A DNA stretch of 64,000 nt, taken from Kitasatospora papulosa. GTDB lineage: Bacteria; Actinomycetota; Actinomycetes; Streptomycetales; Streptomycetaceae. Under the pieces are notes generated by a model, which was not told where the DNA came from, did no database searches, and saw only the letters and a list, made by a program, of their open reading frames with translations. The DNA is taken from NCBI RefSeq assembly GCF_000717245.1, contig NZ_JNYQ01000001.1, positions 1,054,001-1,118,000 of the forward strand, given 5' to 3'. Shown one piece after another: positions 43,277 to 52,711 of this stretch; within the stretch, counting starts at the first letter, position 1, and the number at the start of each line of letters is the position of its first letter. The position numbers were made by a program, and so were the translations under genes.

Positions 43277-43306
43277 TTGTGACAGCGGTGACCGCTTCCC
43301 GATAAT
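43277..43306 (+). promoter_or_regulatory. sprT promoter
   Basis: -35 TTGTGA (43277-43282), 18-base spacer, -10 GATAAT (43301-43306). It is the best sigma-70-like pair in the window and leaves a leader of about 120 bases. Confidence 0.65.
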
Positions 43307-43431
43307 CGGATCCTCCTTGTCGGGGACATGTCGAGAAGTGGTCGATGTGCGCCCCTGACCAGGACGAGCAACCCCGCACGCCTGCATCGCCACCCCCGTC
43401 CCGACCCCCCACACGAAAGCAGGCCACCCTC

Positions 43432-44208
43432 GTGAAGCAGCTTCTGCGCGCAGTCAAGAGATGCTCCGTCATCGCCGCCGTGGCACTCGCCACCCTCAGC
43501 CTCCAGCCCGCGAACGCCTCCGCGGCCCCCGCACCCGTCGTCGGCGGCACCCGCGCCGCCCAGGGCGAATTCCCCTTCATGGTCCGGCTCTCCATGGGCT
43601 GCGGCGGCGCCCTCTACAGCCAGACCATCGTGCTCACCGCCGCCCACTGCGTCAGCGGATCCGGCAACAACACCTCCATCACCGCCACCGCCGGAGCCGT
43701 CGACCTCCAGTCGTCCTCCGCCGTCAAGGTCCGCTCCACCAAGGTCCTCCAGGCCCCCGGCTACAACGGCGTCGGCAAGGACTGGGCACTCATCAAGCTC
43801 GCCCAGCCCATCAACCAGCCCACCCTGAAGATCGCCACCACCACCGCCTACGACAGCGGCACCTTCACCATCGCCGGCTGGGGCGCCGCCACCGAGGGCG
43901 GCGGCCAGCAGCGCTACCTCCTCAAGGCCAACGTGCCCTTCGTCTCCGACGCCACCTGCCAGCAGGCCTACGGCAGCGACCTCGTCCCCAGCCAGGAGAT
44001 CTGCGCGGGATACGTCAGCACCGGCGGCGTCGACACCTGCCAGGGTGACTCCGGCGGCCCCATGTTCCGCAAGGACAACGCCGGAGCCTGGATCCAGGTC
44101 GGCATCGTCAGCTGGGGCGAGGGCTGCGCGCGCCCCGGCTACCCCGGCGTCTACACCCAGGTGTCGACGTTCGCCTCCGCCATAGCCTCGGCCGCCTCGA
44201 CCCTCTGA
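43432..44208 (+). CDS. sprT: secreted trypsin-like serine protease
   Basis: 258 residues. Signal peptide 1-32 (VKQLLRAVKR start, hydrophobic core, ANASA), a short propeptide APAP, and mature enzyme from Val36 (VVGGTRAAQGEFPF). The catalytic triad is His in LTAAHC, Asp in GKDWALIKLAQP, and Ser in CQGDSGGPMF. The specificity-pocket Asp (trypsin-like, Arg/Lys) is in VDTCQGDSGG. The mature protein closely matches S. griseus trypsin as I remember it. It degrades extracellular protein around aerial growth. GTG 43432 has no strong ribosome site (GAAAGCAGG upstream). Confidence 0.93.
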   Translation: MKQLLRAVKRCSVIAAVALATLSLQPANASAAPAPVVGGTRAAQGEFPFMVRLSMGCGGALYSQTIVLTAAHCVSGSGNNTSITATAGAVDLQSSSAVKVRSTKVLQAPGYNGVGKDWALIKLAQPINQPTLKIATTTAYDSGTFTIAGWGAATEGGGQQRYLLKANVPFVSDATCQQAYGSDLVPSQEICAGYVSTGGVDTCQGDSGGPMFRKDNAGAWIQVGIVSWGEGCARPGYPGVYTQVSTFASAIASAASTL

Positions 44209-44229
44209 CCCGCCCCACCCCGTAAGACC

Positions 44230-44263
44230 CCCGGGGGCGCCCGGCCTGACGGGCGCCCCCGGG
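44230..44263 (+). terminator. terminator of sprT
   Basis: A 14-bp perfect stem (44230-44243 with 44250-44263), 6-base loop, 21 bases after the stop. Confidence 0.85.
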
Positions 44264-44398
44264 CCCATCTGCACCGGCGGCGCCCCGGCCCGTCCACCCG
44301 GCCACCGACCCGGCCCCGGCCGGCGGCCCCGCCCGGTCCCGGCCGATCTCGCCCCGCCGTCGCCCACCCCGCGACCCGTACGTCTAAGCTCGCTGACC

Positions 44399-44722
44399 AT
44401 GACCACGAGCGACATCGACGAGTACGCCACCGCCGAGCTGAACCGGCTGCGCGAAAGCATCGACAACATCGACGCCGCAGTCGTCCACATGCTCGCCGAG
44501 CGCTTCAAGGCCACCCAGCAGGTGGGCCACCTCAAGGCCGCCCACCACCTGCCGCCCGCCGACCCCGCCCGCGAGGCCCGCCAGATCGCCCGGCTGCGGC
44601 AGCTCGCCGAGAGCGCCCGGCTGGACCCCGCCTTCGCCGAGAAGCTGCTGAACTTCATCGTCGCCGAGGTCATCCGCCACCACGAGCGCATCGCCGAGGA
44701 AACCACCGGCCCCGACGCCTGA
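44399..44722 (+). CDS. chorismate mutase (AroQ type)
   Basis: 107 residues, a three-helix AroQ domain. It converts chorismate to prephenate for phenylalanine and tyrosine synthesis. Key parts: LNRLRESIDNIDAAVVHMLAERF (active-site Arg), QVGHLKAAHHL (Lys), REARQIARLRQLAESARLD, and FIVAEVIRHHERI. No signal peptide, so it is cytoplasmic, not the secreted type. TAAGCT lies eight bases before the ATG and may be a -10. It stands alone with no other shikimate-pathway gene next to it. Confidence 0.9.
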   Translation: MTTSDIDEYATAELNRLRESIDNIDAAVVHMLAERFKATQQVGHLKAAHHLPPADPAREARQIARLRQLAESARLDPAFAEKLLNFIVAEVIRHHERIAEETTGPDA

Positions 44723-44859
44723 CCCCGCCCCGGCCGGCTCCGGCCCGCGCCCCGCCGCCCCGGGCCGGCCCCCACCCGCGGGAACGCCCCGCGGCCCGGC
44801 CGTCAGCCCTGCGAGAACCCCACTGCACAGCCCCGGACCCGTACGGCAGCATGGGCGCC

Positions 44860-47442
44860 ATGTCCGTACTGACGCGCAACGAAGCGCAGACCCGCGCCCA
44901 GCTCCTCGACGTACACCGGTACACGGTCGACCTCGACCTCACCACGGGCGAGGCGACCTTCGACTCCACGACCGCCATCCGGTTCACCGCCCGTACGGCC
45001 GGAGACACCTTCGTCGAGATCAAGCCGGAAACCCTGCGCTCCCTCAGCCTCGACGGACAGCCGCTGGACCCCGAACGCCTCGACGGGAACCGCTACCCCC
45101 TGGACCGCCTCACCGCCGGCCCCCACGAGCTCACCGTCGACGCCACCATGCGCTACTCCCGCACCGGCGAAGGCATGCACCGCTTCACCGACCCCGCCGA
45201 CGGCGAGACCTACGTCTACACCCAGCTCTTCATGGAAGACGTCCAGCGCGTCTTCGCCGCCTTCGACCAGCCCGACCTCAAGTCCGTGTTCGACCTCACC
45301 GTCACCACGCCGACCGGCTGGACCGTCCTCGGCAACGGCGTGAGCACCCAGGCCACCGACGGCCGCTGGCACATCGCCCCCACCCCGCCCATCTCCACCT
45401 ACCTCGTCGCCGTCGCCGCAGGCCCCTGGCACTCCGTCACCACCCAGCACGCCGGGCTGCCCTTCGGCATCCACTGCCGCCGCTCCCTCGCCCCCCACCT
45501 GGACGCCGACGCCGACGAGATCCTCGACATCACCCGCGCCTGCTACGACCGCTACCACGAGAAGTTCGACGAGCCCTACCCCTTCGACTCCTACGACCAG
45601 GCCTTCGTCCCCGAGTTCAACGCCGGCGCCATGGAGAACCCCGGACTCGTCACCTTCCGCGACGAGTTCATCTACCGCTCCGCCGTCACCGACACCGAAC
45701 GCCAGACGCGCGCCATGGTCGTCGCCCACGAAATGGCCCACATGTGGTTCGGCGACCTCGTCACCCTGACCTGGTGGGACGACATCTGGCTCAACGAGTC
45801 CTTCGCCGAGTACATGGGCTACCAGACCCTCACCGAGGCCACCCTTCCCCAAGCTCTCAACTCCGTTCGAGCAGGGCAGACCCCATACCCCGACACCTGG
45901 GTCGAATTCGGTGTCTCCCGCAAGGGCTGGGGCTACGACGCCGACCAGCGGCCCAGCACCCACCCCGTCGCCCCCGACCCCGACGCGGTGCCCGACACGG
46001 CCTCCGCCCTCCTCAACTTCGACGGCATCTCCTACGCCAAGGGCGCCTCCGCACTCCGCCAACTCGTCGCCTGGCTTGGCGAGAAGGACTTCCTCGCCGG
46101 GATCAACACCCACTTCTCCCGCCACAAGTTCGCCAACGCCACGCTCGCCGACTTCATCGACAACCTCGCCACCGCCACCGACCGCGACGTCCACACCTGG
46201 GCCGACGCCTGGCTCCGCACCACCGGCGTCGACACCCTCACCGCACACGTCGAGAGCAGCGGCCACAGCTGGAACCTCACCGTCGACCGCGCGGGCGAGC
46301 GCCCCCACCGCATCACCGTCGGCACCTACGACCACAGCCTCGACACCCACACCGGCACCGACCAGCTCACCCTCCGCGACCGCTTCGACATCGACATCCC
46401 CCAGGACGGCACCCCCACCACCCAGCCCGGCCACCGCCCCGACCTCGTCGTCCTCAACGACCACGACCTCACCTACGCCAAGATCCGCCTCGACCCCGAC
46501 TCCTGGGACACCGCCCTCACCCACCTCTCCGGCATCCCCGACCCCCTCACCCGCGCCCTCGTCTGGAACACCGCCCGCGACATGGTCCGCGACGGCGAAC
46601 TCCACCCCACCGTCCACCTCACCGCCGCCCGCACCCACCTCCCCTACGAGACCGACCTCGCCCTCGTACAGGGCGTCCTCGGCTTCGCCGCCACCCAGAT
46701 CGCGGACCGCTACCTCCCGCCCCAGGACCGGCCCACCGCCCTCGCCACCCTCACCTCCCTCTGCCGCGACCTCCTGCGCCGCACCGAAGGACTCACCGCC
46801 AAGGACTGGGAACAGGCACCGGGCACCACCACCCCCGGCCCCGGCCTCCGCCTCATCGCCGTACGCCACTTCATCGACGCCGCCACCCAGCCCGACGCCA
46901 TCCAGGACTGGCTCCGCGAAGGCACCGTCCCCGGCGGACCCGAACTCGACGCCGAACTCCGCTGGCGCATCCTCACCCGGCTCGCCGTCCTCGGCGCCAC
47001 CGACGAGACCGCCATCGCCCACGAACTCGACAAGGACCCCAGCGCCACCGGGCAGGAAGGCGCCGCCCGCTGCCGCGCCGCCCTCCCCACCGCCGAAGCC
47101 AAAGCCGCGGCCTGGCAGGCGATGTTCACCGACGACACCCTGTCCAACTACCTCTTCACCGCCACCGCACAGGGCTTCTGGCACCCCGGACAGAGCGAAC
47201 TCCTCCACCCGTACGTCGCCCGCTACTACCCCGACGCCATCGCGCTCGCCGCACGCCGGGGGCCCGCCATCGCCGAAGCGGCGGGACGCCACGCCTTCCC
47301 CGCCCACGCCGTCGACCCCGACAGCATCCGCCTCGGCGAACAAGCCCTCACCGACCCCGCGCTCACCCCCGCCCTGCGCCGCAAACTCACCGACCAGCTC
47401 GACGACCTCCGCCGCGCACTCGCCGTACGCGACGCCCACTGA
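44860..47442 (+). CDS. pepN: aminopeptidase N (M1 family)
   Basis: 860 residues from ATG 44860 (an in-frame ATG at 44851 adds three). It removes N-terminal residues from peptides in the cytoplasm and depends on Zn. The substrate-anchoring motif is GAMEN. The zinc motif HEMAHMWFGDLVTLTWWDDIWLNE gives HExxH plus Glu 18 residues on. The C-terminal ERAP1-like helical domain completes the usual length. Codons become increasingly C-ending in the second half, part of a regional trend. It is followed by a terminator and the decarboxylase/hydroxylase pair. Confidence 0.95.
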   Translation: MSVLTRNEAQTRAQLLDVHRYTVDLDLTTGEATFDSTTAIRFTARTAGDTFVEIKPETLRSLSLDGQPLDPERLDGNRYPLDRLTAGPHELTVDATMRYSRTGEGMHRFTDPADGETYVYTQLFMEDVQRVFAAFDQPDLKSVFDLTVTTPTGWTVLGNGVSTQATDGRWHIAPTPPISTYLVAVAAGPWHSVTTQHAGLPFGIHCRRSLAPHLDADADEILDITRACYDRYHEKFDEPYPFDSYDQAFVPEFNAGAMENPGLVTFRDEFIYRSAVTDTERQTRAMVVAHEMAHMWFGDLVTLTWWDDIWLNESFAEYMGYQTLTEATLPQALNSVRAGQTPYPDTWVEFGVSRKGWGYDADQRPSTHPVAPDPDAVPDTASALLNFDGISYAKGASALRQLVAWLGEKDFLAGINTHFSRHKFANATLADFIDNLATATDRDVHTWADAWLRTTGVDTLTAHVESSGHSWNLTVDRAGERPHRITVGTYDHSLDTHTGTDQLTLRDRFDIDIPQDGTPTTQPGHRPDLVVLNDHDLTYAKIRLDPDSWDTALTHLSGIPDPLTRALVWNTARDMVRDGELHPTVHLTAARTHLPYETDLALVQGVLGFAATQIADRYLPPQDRPTALATLTSLCRDLLRRTEGLTAKDWEQAPGTTTPGPGLRLIAVRHFIDAATQPDAIQDWLREGTVPGGPELDAELRWRILTRLAVLGATDETAIAHELDKDPSATGQEGAARCRAALPTAEAKAAAWQAMFTDDTLSNYLFTATAQGFWHPGQSELLHPYVARYYPDAIALAARRGPAIAEAAGRHAFPAHAVDPDSIRLGEQALTDPALTPALRRKLTDQLDDLRRALAVRDAH

Positions 47443-47535
47443 GCGGAGCCCCCTCGCGGGCCACGACACCCACCGGCCCGCTCCCCGCGAACTCCCGCCC
47501 CCACCGCGCGGGGAGCCCTCACCCCGCCCACGACC

Positions 47536-47568
47536 GTGCCCGGCCCCTCACCGAAAGGGGCCGGGCAC
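47536..47568 (+). terminator. terminator of pepN
   Basis: A 13-bp perfect stem (47536-47548 with 47556-47568), 7-base loop. It leaves 169 bases for the next promoter, in which no iron box is visible. Confidence 0.75.
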
Positions 47569-47737
47569 AGTCATGCGAACAGCGAACGCCGATACCAGCC
47601 CCACGGCTCCCACCGCCGCCATACCGGGCCGCAGTACCCCTTTCGGGTTCAGATCGTTGGGCTCTTCGGCCCGCCTCCTCCGCAAACCGGAAAAGCTGGC
47701 AAGACCGCCCCCACGCACCCGAAGGACCACACCACCC

Positions 47738-49138
47738 ATGCCCACCCCGCCCCTGGCCGGAGGCACAGCAGGCCCCGCCCACCTGCGTCCCCTCATCGAC
47801 ACCGTCCTCACCGCACTCCACGACGGCGCCACCCGCCGCAACGGCCCCCTCCCCGCCGGCGGACCCGACACCGTCACCCAGCACCTCCTCCGCACCACCG
47901 GCCTCCTCATCCCCGACCACGGCACCGGCGCCCACCACGCCCTGCGCACCCTCGTCACCGCACTCGCCGAAGGCGCCGCCGACCCCGCGCACCCCCACTG
48001 CGCCGCCCACCTCCACACCCCGCCCCTCGCCCTCGCCGCAGCAGCCGACCTCGCCGCCTCCGCCCTCAACCCCTCCATGGACTCCTGGGACCAGGCCCCC
48101 GCCGCCTCAGCCCTCGAAACCGCCCTCACCACCGCCCTCGCCACCGAGATCTACCCCCACGCCCCGCAACCCGACGCCCTCGTCACCACCGGCGGCACCG
48201 AAGCCAACCAACTCGCCCTCCTCCTCGCCCGCGAACGCCACGGCCCCGTCCAGACCATCTGCGCCGCCAACGCCCACCACAGCATCACCCGCGCCGCCTG
48301 GCTCCTCGGCCTGCCCCGGCCCGTCGTCATCCCCGCCCCCGCCGGCGTCATGGACCTCCCCGCACTCCGCGACGCCCTCCTCCGCAACGACGGCCCCCTC
48401 CTCGTCACCGCCACCGCGGGCACCACCGACACCGGCCGGATCGACCCCCTCACCGACATCGCCGACCTCACCACCACCCACGGCGCCGAACTCCACATCG
48501 ACGCCGCGTACGGCGGCCCCCTCCTCTTCAGCCCCACCCACCGCCACGCCCTACGCAGCCTCCACCGCGCCCACAGCGTCACCCTCGACCTCCACAAACT
48601 CGGCTGGCAACCCGCATCCGCCGGCATCCTCGCCGTCCCCCACCACCACCACCTCGACGTACTCCATCACCACGCCCCCTACCTCAACGCCGACGACGAC
48701 ACCGACGCCGGACTCCCCGACCTCCTCGGCCGCTCCCTCCGCACCACCCGACGCCCCGACGCCCTCAAGATCGCCGTCACCCTCCAGGCACTCGGCCGCG
48801 ACGGCCTCGCCGAGCTCGTCGACCGCACCCTCACCACCGCCCACCACCTCGCCGACCTCATCGACGCCGACCCCGCCCTCGAGCTCTACGACCGCCCCAC
48901 CATCAGCACCGTCCTCTTCCGGCCCACCCACACCGACGACACCACCGTCGCCACCATCCGCCGCACCCTCCTCGACCGCGGCCACGCCGTCCTCGGCCGC
49001 GCCCACACCGACCAGGGCCTTTGGCTCAAAGCCACCCTCCTCAACCCCCACACCACCCCCGACGACCTCCGAAGCCTCCTCACCCTCGTCACCCACGCCC
49101 ACACCGGCGCCACCAAGGAAGGCAGCACCCCCCGATGA
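47738..49138 (+). CDS. PLP-dependent group II decarboxylase, DesA-like (lysine/diamine type)
   Basis: 466 residues. PLP-binding Lys287 is in the motif LDLHKLGWQPASAG. Earlier come the cofactor-stacking ANAHHSITRAAWLLG (His) and HIDAAYGGPLL (Asp that holds the pyridine N). TTGGTEANQLAL is the phosphate loop. It resembles DesA, which decarboxylates lysine to cadaverine for desferrioxamine. The next gene overlaps by four bases and encodes an N-hydroxylase, so the pair probably makes an N-hydroxy-diamine. DesC/DesD partners are absent here. A 2,4-diaminobutyrate or aromatic amino-acid substrate cannot be excluded. The coding strand is strikingly C-rich. Confidence 0.82.
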   Translation: MPTPPLAGGTAGPAHLRPLIDTVLTALHDGATRRNGPLPAGGPDTVTQHLLRTTGLLIPDHGTGAHHALRTLVTALAEGAADPAHPHCAAHLHTPPLALAAAADLAASALNPSMDSWDQAPAASALETALTTALATEIYPHAPQPDALVTTGGTEANQLALLLARERHGPVQTICAANAHHSITRAAWLLGLPRPVVIPAPAGVMDLPALRDALLRNDGPLLVTATAGTTDTGRIDPLTDIADLTTTHGAELHIDAAYGGPLLFSPTHRHALRSLHRAHSVTLDLHKLGWQPASAGILAVPHHHHLDVLHHHAPYLNADDDTDAGLPDLLGRSLRTTRRPDALKIAVTLQALGRDGLAELVDRTLTTAHHLADLIDADPALELYDRPTISTVLFRPTHTDDTTVATIRRTLLDRGHAVLGRAHTDQGLWLKATLLNPHTTPDDLRSLLTLVTHAHTGATKEGSTPR

Positions 49139-50568
49139 CCGACCGGACCACCCCCGAAGGCGACCGGCCCCACGACCTCGTCGGCATCGGCCTCGGCCCC
49201 TTCAACCTCTCCCTCGCCGCACTCGCCCACGGCATCCCCACCACCCCCGGCACCAGCCCCCTCACCACAGCTTTCTACGAACAACGCCCCGCCTTCCACT
49301 GGCACCCCGGCCTCCTCATCGACGGCGCCACCCTCCAGGTCCCCTTCCTCGCCGACCTCACCACCCTCGCCGACCCCACCAGCCCCTGGACCTTCCTCAA
49401 CTACCTCCGCACCCGCGAACGCCTCTACCCCTTCTACTTCGCCGAGCAGTTCCACATCCACCGAGCCGAATACGACGCCTACTGCCGCTGGGTCAGCGAA
49501 CAACTCCCCACCATCCACTTCGACCACCAGGTCGACGCCGTCCACTGGAACGCGGCCCACTCCCACTACGAGGTCGACTGGACCCGGCTCGGCCCCGACG
49601 GCGAAACCCGGTCACAGGGACACACCCACACCCGCCACATCGCCCTCGGCGTCGGCACCGCCCCCTTCATCCCCGAACCCCTGCGCCCCCTCGCCGAAGC
49701 ACCCGCCATCCCCGTCATCCACTCCGCCGACTACCTCCACCACCGCGAAGAACTCCTCGGAGCCGGCCACATCACCGTCATCGGCTCCGGACAGTCGGGC
49801 GCCGAGATCTTCCTCGACCTCCTCCGCGCCCGCCCCCTCGGCATCGAGAAGATCCACTGGCTCGCCCGCACCCAGGCCTTCGCCCCCATGGAGTACTCGA
49901 AACTCGGCCTCGAACACTTCACCCCCGACTACACCCACTACTTCCACGCACTCCCCGAGCACGTACGCGACACCCTCGTGCCCCAGCAGTGGCAACTCCA
50001 CAAAGGCATCGACACCGACACCATCTCCGCCATTCACGACGAGCTCTACCGGCGCACCCTCCACGGCGGCTGGCCCGACGCCACCCTCACCCCAGGAGTC
50101 AGCGTCCGCACCGCAGGCCGCCTCTCCGGCCACGGCAACCGCATCGAACTCCACCTCGAACACACCCAGCAGGCCACCCGAAGCCGCCTCACCACCGACG
50201 CCGTCGTCCTCGCCACCGGCTACCGCGAACGCCCCCTCGACACCCTGCTGACCGGCATCGCCCCCCACATCCGCCGCGACACCCAGGGGCGCCCCCGCAT
50301 CCACACCGACTTCCGCCTCGACCTCGACCCCGCCCTCACCGGCAACATCTACGTGCAGAACGCCGAACGCCACACGCACGGAGTCGGCGCCCCGGACCTC
50401 GGCCTCGCCGCCTGGCGCAGCGCCACCATCCTCAACAACCTCACCGGCACCACGCCCTACCCCCTTCCACGCCGCACCGCCTTCACCACCTTCGGCCTCA
50501 CCCCCCGCACCACCCCCGCCATCCCCGGCCAGAGCCCCACACCCGTCCCCCTCGCACAGGACCACTGA
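49135..50568 (+). CDS. FAD/NADPH-dependent amine N-hydroxylase, DesB/IucD-like
   Basis: 477 residues, normal for lysine or ornithine N-monooxygenases. FAD loop DLVGIGLGPFNLSLAAL at residues 14-30; FLADLTTLADPTSPWTFLNYL is the lysine/ornithine hydroxylase signature; NADPH loop ITVIGSGQSGAEIFLDLL; and the late ATGYRERPL motif. It hydroxylates a terminal amine, probably lysine or cadaverine, for a hydroxamate siderophore. ATG overlaps the decarboxylase stop by four bases. It is followed by a GC hairpin at 50581-50612 and a convergent gene, so the operon has only these two genes. Confidence 0.85.
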   Translation: MTDRTTPEGDRPHDLVGIGLGPFNLSLAALAHGIPTTPGTSPLTTAFYEQRPAFHWHPGLLIDGATLQVPFLADLTTLADPTSPWTFLNYLRTRERLYPFYFAEQFHIHRAEYDAYCRWVSEQLPTIHFDHQVDAVHWNAAHSHYEVDWTRLGPDGETRSQGHTHTRHIALGVGTAPFIPEPLRPLAEAPAIPVIHSADYLHHREELLGAGHITVIGSGQSGAEIFLDLLRARPLGIEKIHWLARTQAFAPMEYSKLGLEHFTPDYTHYFHALPEHVRDTLVPQQWQLHKGIDTDTISAIHDELYRRTLHGGWPDATLTPGVSVRTAGRLSGHGNRIELHLEHTQQATRSRLTTDAVVLATGYRERPLDTLLTGIAPHIRRDTQGRPRIHTDFRLDLDPALTGNIYVQNAERHTHGVGAPDLGLAAWRSATILNNLTGTTPYPLPRRTAFTTFGLTPRTTPAIPGQSPTPVPLAQDH

Positions 50569-50580
50569 GCACCACACGAA

Positions 50581-50612
50581 GGCGGCCGCCCTCCCGAAGG
50601 AGAACGGCCGCC
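50581..50612. terminator. terminator between the N-hydroxylase and 5'-nucleotidase genes
   Basis: GGCGGCCG (50581-50588) pairs with CGGCCGCC (50605-50612), 16-base loop, between convergent genes. Confidence 0.55.
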
Positions 50613-50640
50613 CCACACCGGCCGGCAGGCCGGAAACCGG

Positions 50641-52452
50641 TCAGAACACCGGCACACCGTCCCGCGTCAGACGCCAGTCCACCGAAGCGAACTCGGCCGG
50701 ATCCACCGAACCCTTGGCCTGGACCCACCCGATGATCGTGTTCCGGATCTCGTCCGAATTCGCCCACAACTGCTTCGCGCCCGGCACATGCGGGAAGTTG
50801 CCGCCCCCACTCGCCCGGTAGTTGTTCACCGCGAACACGAACCGCGCCGCCGGATCCACCGGCGCACCCTCGAACGACAACCCCACGATCCGCGAGCCGG
50901 CCGGCTTCGCGATATCGATGTCGTACGTCACCCCCGACACCACGTCGTAGTTGTAATCCGGAATGTTCTCCGCATTCGTCAGCTTCGACGTGTCCACCGG
51001 CGCCCCCGCAGCCGTCTGCACGTAGTACTTCGCCGAGAACTCCAGATAGTCCTTCAGCTGGGCCCCCGTCAGAAGCCGGGCCTCCAGGGTGTTCTCGAAC
51101 GGATACAGCCCCGCCGCGTCCTTGATCGTCACCTCACCCGCGGGAATCGCCGCCGTACGCGAGAAGCACGCCGCCTGCGACAGCACCGGCAACGCCGCGT
51201 ACTCCCCACCCGCCAGCGCCGCCTTCACCGTCTCGGCCTGCACCAGATTGATCAGATCGATGACCGGCTCGTCCTTCCACGGCGCGTCCGCCGTCGACAT
51301 GGCCGCCACCGACGTACCGATCACCTGGTTCACGTACGCCACCACCTCCCGGTGCTCGGCGCCCAGCAGCGAGGTGATCCGCGGATCCTCCTCCACCGTG
51401 TTCGAGTTCAGCACCGAGGCGCCGACCTTCTCGACCACCCAGCGGCCCTTCTCCCACACCAGATCGAAGTCGAACAGCGTCAGCCGCTGACCCCACTTCA
51501 ACGGCTCCGAGAGAACGACCTGCTTCCCCGTCTCCTTGTTCGTCACGAAGTACTCGGGAATCTCCGAGTGCGCGTGACCCACCAGGATCGCGTCGATCCC
51601 CGGCACCTGCTCCGCCACCAGACCCGCCGCGTTCTCGACGTACGGCAGCTGGTCACCGTACGACGACGTACCCGACGAACCCGAGTGCGCCGAGACGATC
51701 ACCACGTCCGCACCCATCGAACGAAGCTTCGGCACCCACTTCGCCGCCTGCTCCTCGAGACCCGGGAACACCATCTTCCCGCCCACATTCGCCTTGTCCC
51801 AGATCGCGATACCCGGATTCGTCAGCCCCAGCACCGCCACCCGCACATCACGGCCGTGCGGCGTACGCATCCGCTTGATCACATACGGCGCGAAAGCGGG
51901 CCGCAACGTCTTCGCGTCCAGCGCATTCGCACCCAGCAGCGGGAAGTCACACTGCTCCTCGAATTTCCGCAGCACCGGAATGCCGTAGTTGAACTCGTGA
52001 TTCCCGAGCGCCGCCGCGTCATAGCCGATCTTGTTCATCGCCTGCGCCATCGGATGCACCGGACCGCGCTTCGCCGTGATCGGATCGATCTTCGCGTAGT
52101 AGTACGACAACTGGGTGCCCTGGATCGTGTCACCCGCGTCGATCAACAGCGTGTTACGGCGCCCGCGGTCCTCACGGATCTGGTTCACCAGCGTCGAGAT
52201 CTTCGCCAGACCGACGTCGTTGTGCGCCTTGTCGTCGAACTCCTTGTCCGTGAAGTAGTCCCAGTTGAAGACGTTCCCGTGCAGATCCGTCGTCCCCATC
52301 ACCGTGAACGAGTACCGCTTCGGCGGACGCCCGTGACCGTGGCCCTTCGACTCCGAGGCCACCGCCGGCCCCGCCCCGACCCCGCCGGCCAGCGCCACAC
52401 CGGCGCCGGCCACGGCCGAACGGCCCAGAAACGTCCTACGGTTCAACGGCAT
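50641..52452 (-). CDS. Tat-exported 5'-nucleotidase / 2',3'-cyclic phosphodiesterase
   Basis: 603 residues. Twin-arginine signal NRRTFLGRSAVAGAG at residues 4-18, then AVASES near the cleavage site. N-terminal metallophosphatase: GTTDLHGNVFNWDYF (DxH), DAGDTIQGT, GNHEFNYG, VSAHSG and GHAHSEIP, which give the two-metal site. C-terminal nucleotide-recognition domain: FPFENTL-like GLYPFENTLEARLL and VNNYRASGGG. It releases phosphate from extracellular nucleotides. Start fixed by GAGGAG six bases upstream. The AT-rich stretch 52620-52680 upstream may carry promoter or PhoP sites, but I could not define them. Confidence 0.93.
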   Translation of the reverse strand: MPLNRRTFLGRSAVAGAGVALAGGVGAGPAVASESKGHGHGRPPKRYSFTVMGTTDLHGNVFNWDYFTDKEFDDKAHNDVGLAKISTLVNQIREDRGRRNTLLIDAGDTIQGTQLSYYYAKIDPITAKRGPVHPMAQAMNKIGYDAAALGNHEFNYGIPVLRKFEEQCDFPLLGANALDAKTLRPAFAPYVIKRMRTPHGRDVRVAVLGLTNPGIAIWDKANVGGKMVFPGLEEQAAKWVPKLRSMGADVVIVSAHSGSSGTSSYGDQLPYVENAAGLVAEQVPGIDAILVGHAHSEIPEYFVTNKETGKQVVLSEPLKWGQRLTLFDFDLVWEKGRWVVEKVGASVLNSNTVEEDPRITSLLGAEHREVVAYVNQVIGTSVAAMSTADAPWKDEPVIDLINLVQAETVKAALAGGEYAALPVLSQAACFSRTAAIPAGEVTIKDAAGLYPFENTLEARLLTGAQLKDYLEFSAKYYVQTAAGAPVDTSKLTNAENIPDYNYDVVSGVTYDIDIAKPAGSRIVGLSFEGAPVDPAARFVFAVNNYRASGGGNFPHVPGAKQLWANSDEIRNTIIGWVQAKGSVDPAEFASVDWRLTRDGVPVF

Positions 52453-52655
52453 CCTTGACTCCTCGTTCGTGCGAACAACGCGCGTAGATTCTGGCCCAGG
52501 CGACCCCACCCGCAACACCCCGCGCAGGTTTCGATCTGGTGACCGGCAGCCACCGGCCGGGCCGCCACCACGCCCGCCGGCCACCCGGCGCACGCTCATC
52601 GGAGCGCGCCGCCGCACAATTCAACAGTTAGCAATAACCCTTAACCAAAAGGCCG

Positions 52656-52705
52656 TTGAGCAGTCATGCGGAGACAAATACCTACCCACAGGTAAGGTCT
52701 AGGCT
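52656..52705 (+). promoter_or_regulatory. pyk promoter region
   Basis: TAGGCT (52700-52705) ends six bases before ATG 52712 and fits a leaderless -10. Farther up, TTGAGC (52656) and TACCTA (52679) form a second possible pair with a 17-base spacer. The region is AT-rich compared with its surroundings. Confidence 0.45.
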
Positions 52706-52711
52706 CGAACC

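Noticed and set aside
42265..44775. Very long minus-strand frame that would extend the metallopeptidase through sprT and chorismate mutase
   Set aside because: Only the part up to GTG 43173 has family features; the rest lies opposite the sprT promoter and gene.
47569..47737. DmdR/IdeR iron box in front of the DesA-like gene
   Set aside because: No TTAGG...CCTAA-type palindrome was seen on reading the whole gap.
45744..50735. Plus-strand open frame of 1663 codons across pepN, the decarboxylase and the hydroxylase
   Set aside because: It crosses three well-supported genes in another frame and is Arg/His/Pro-rich nonsense caused by the strong C skew of the region.
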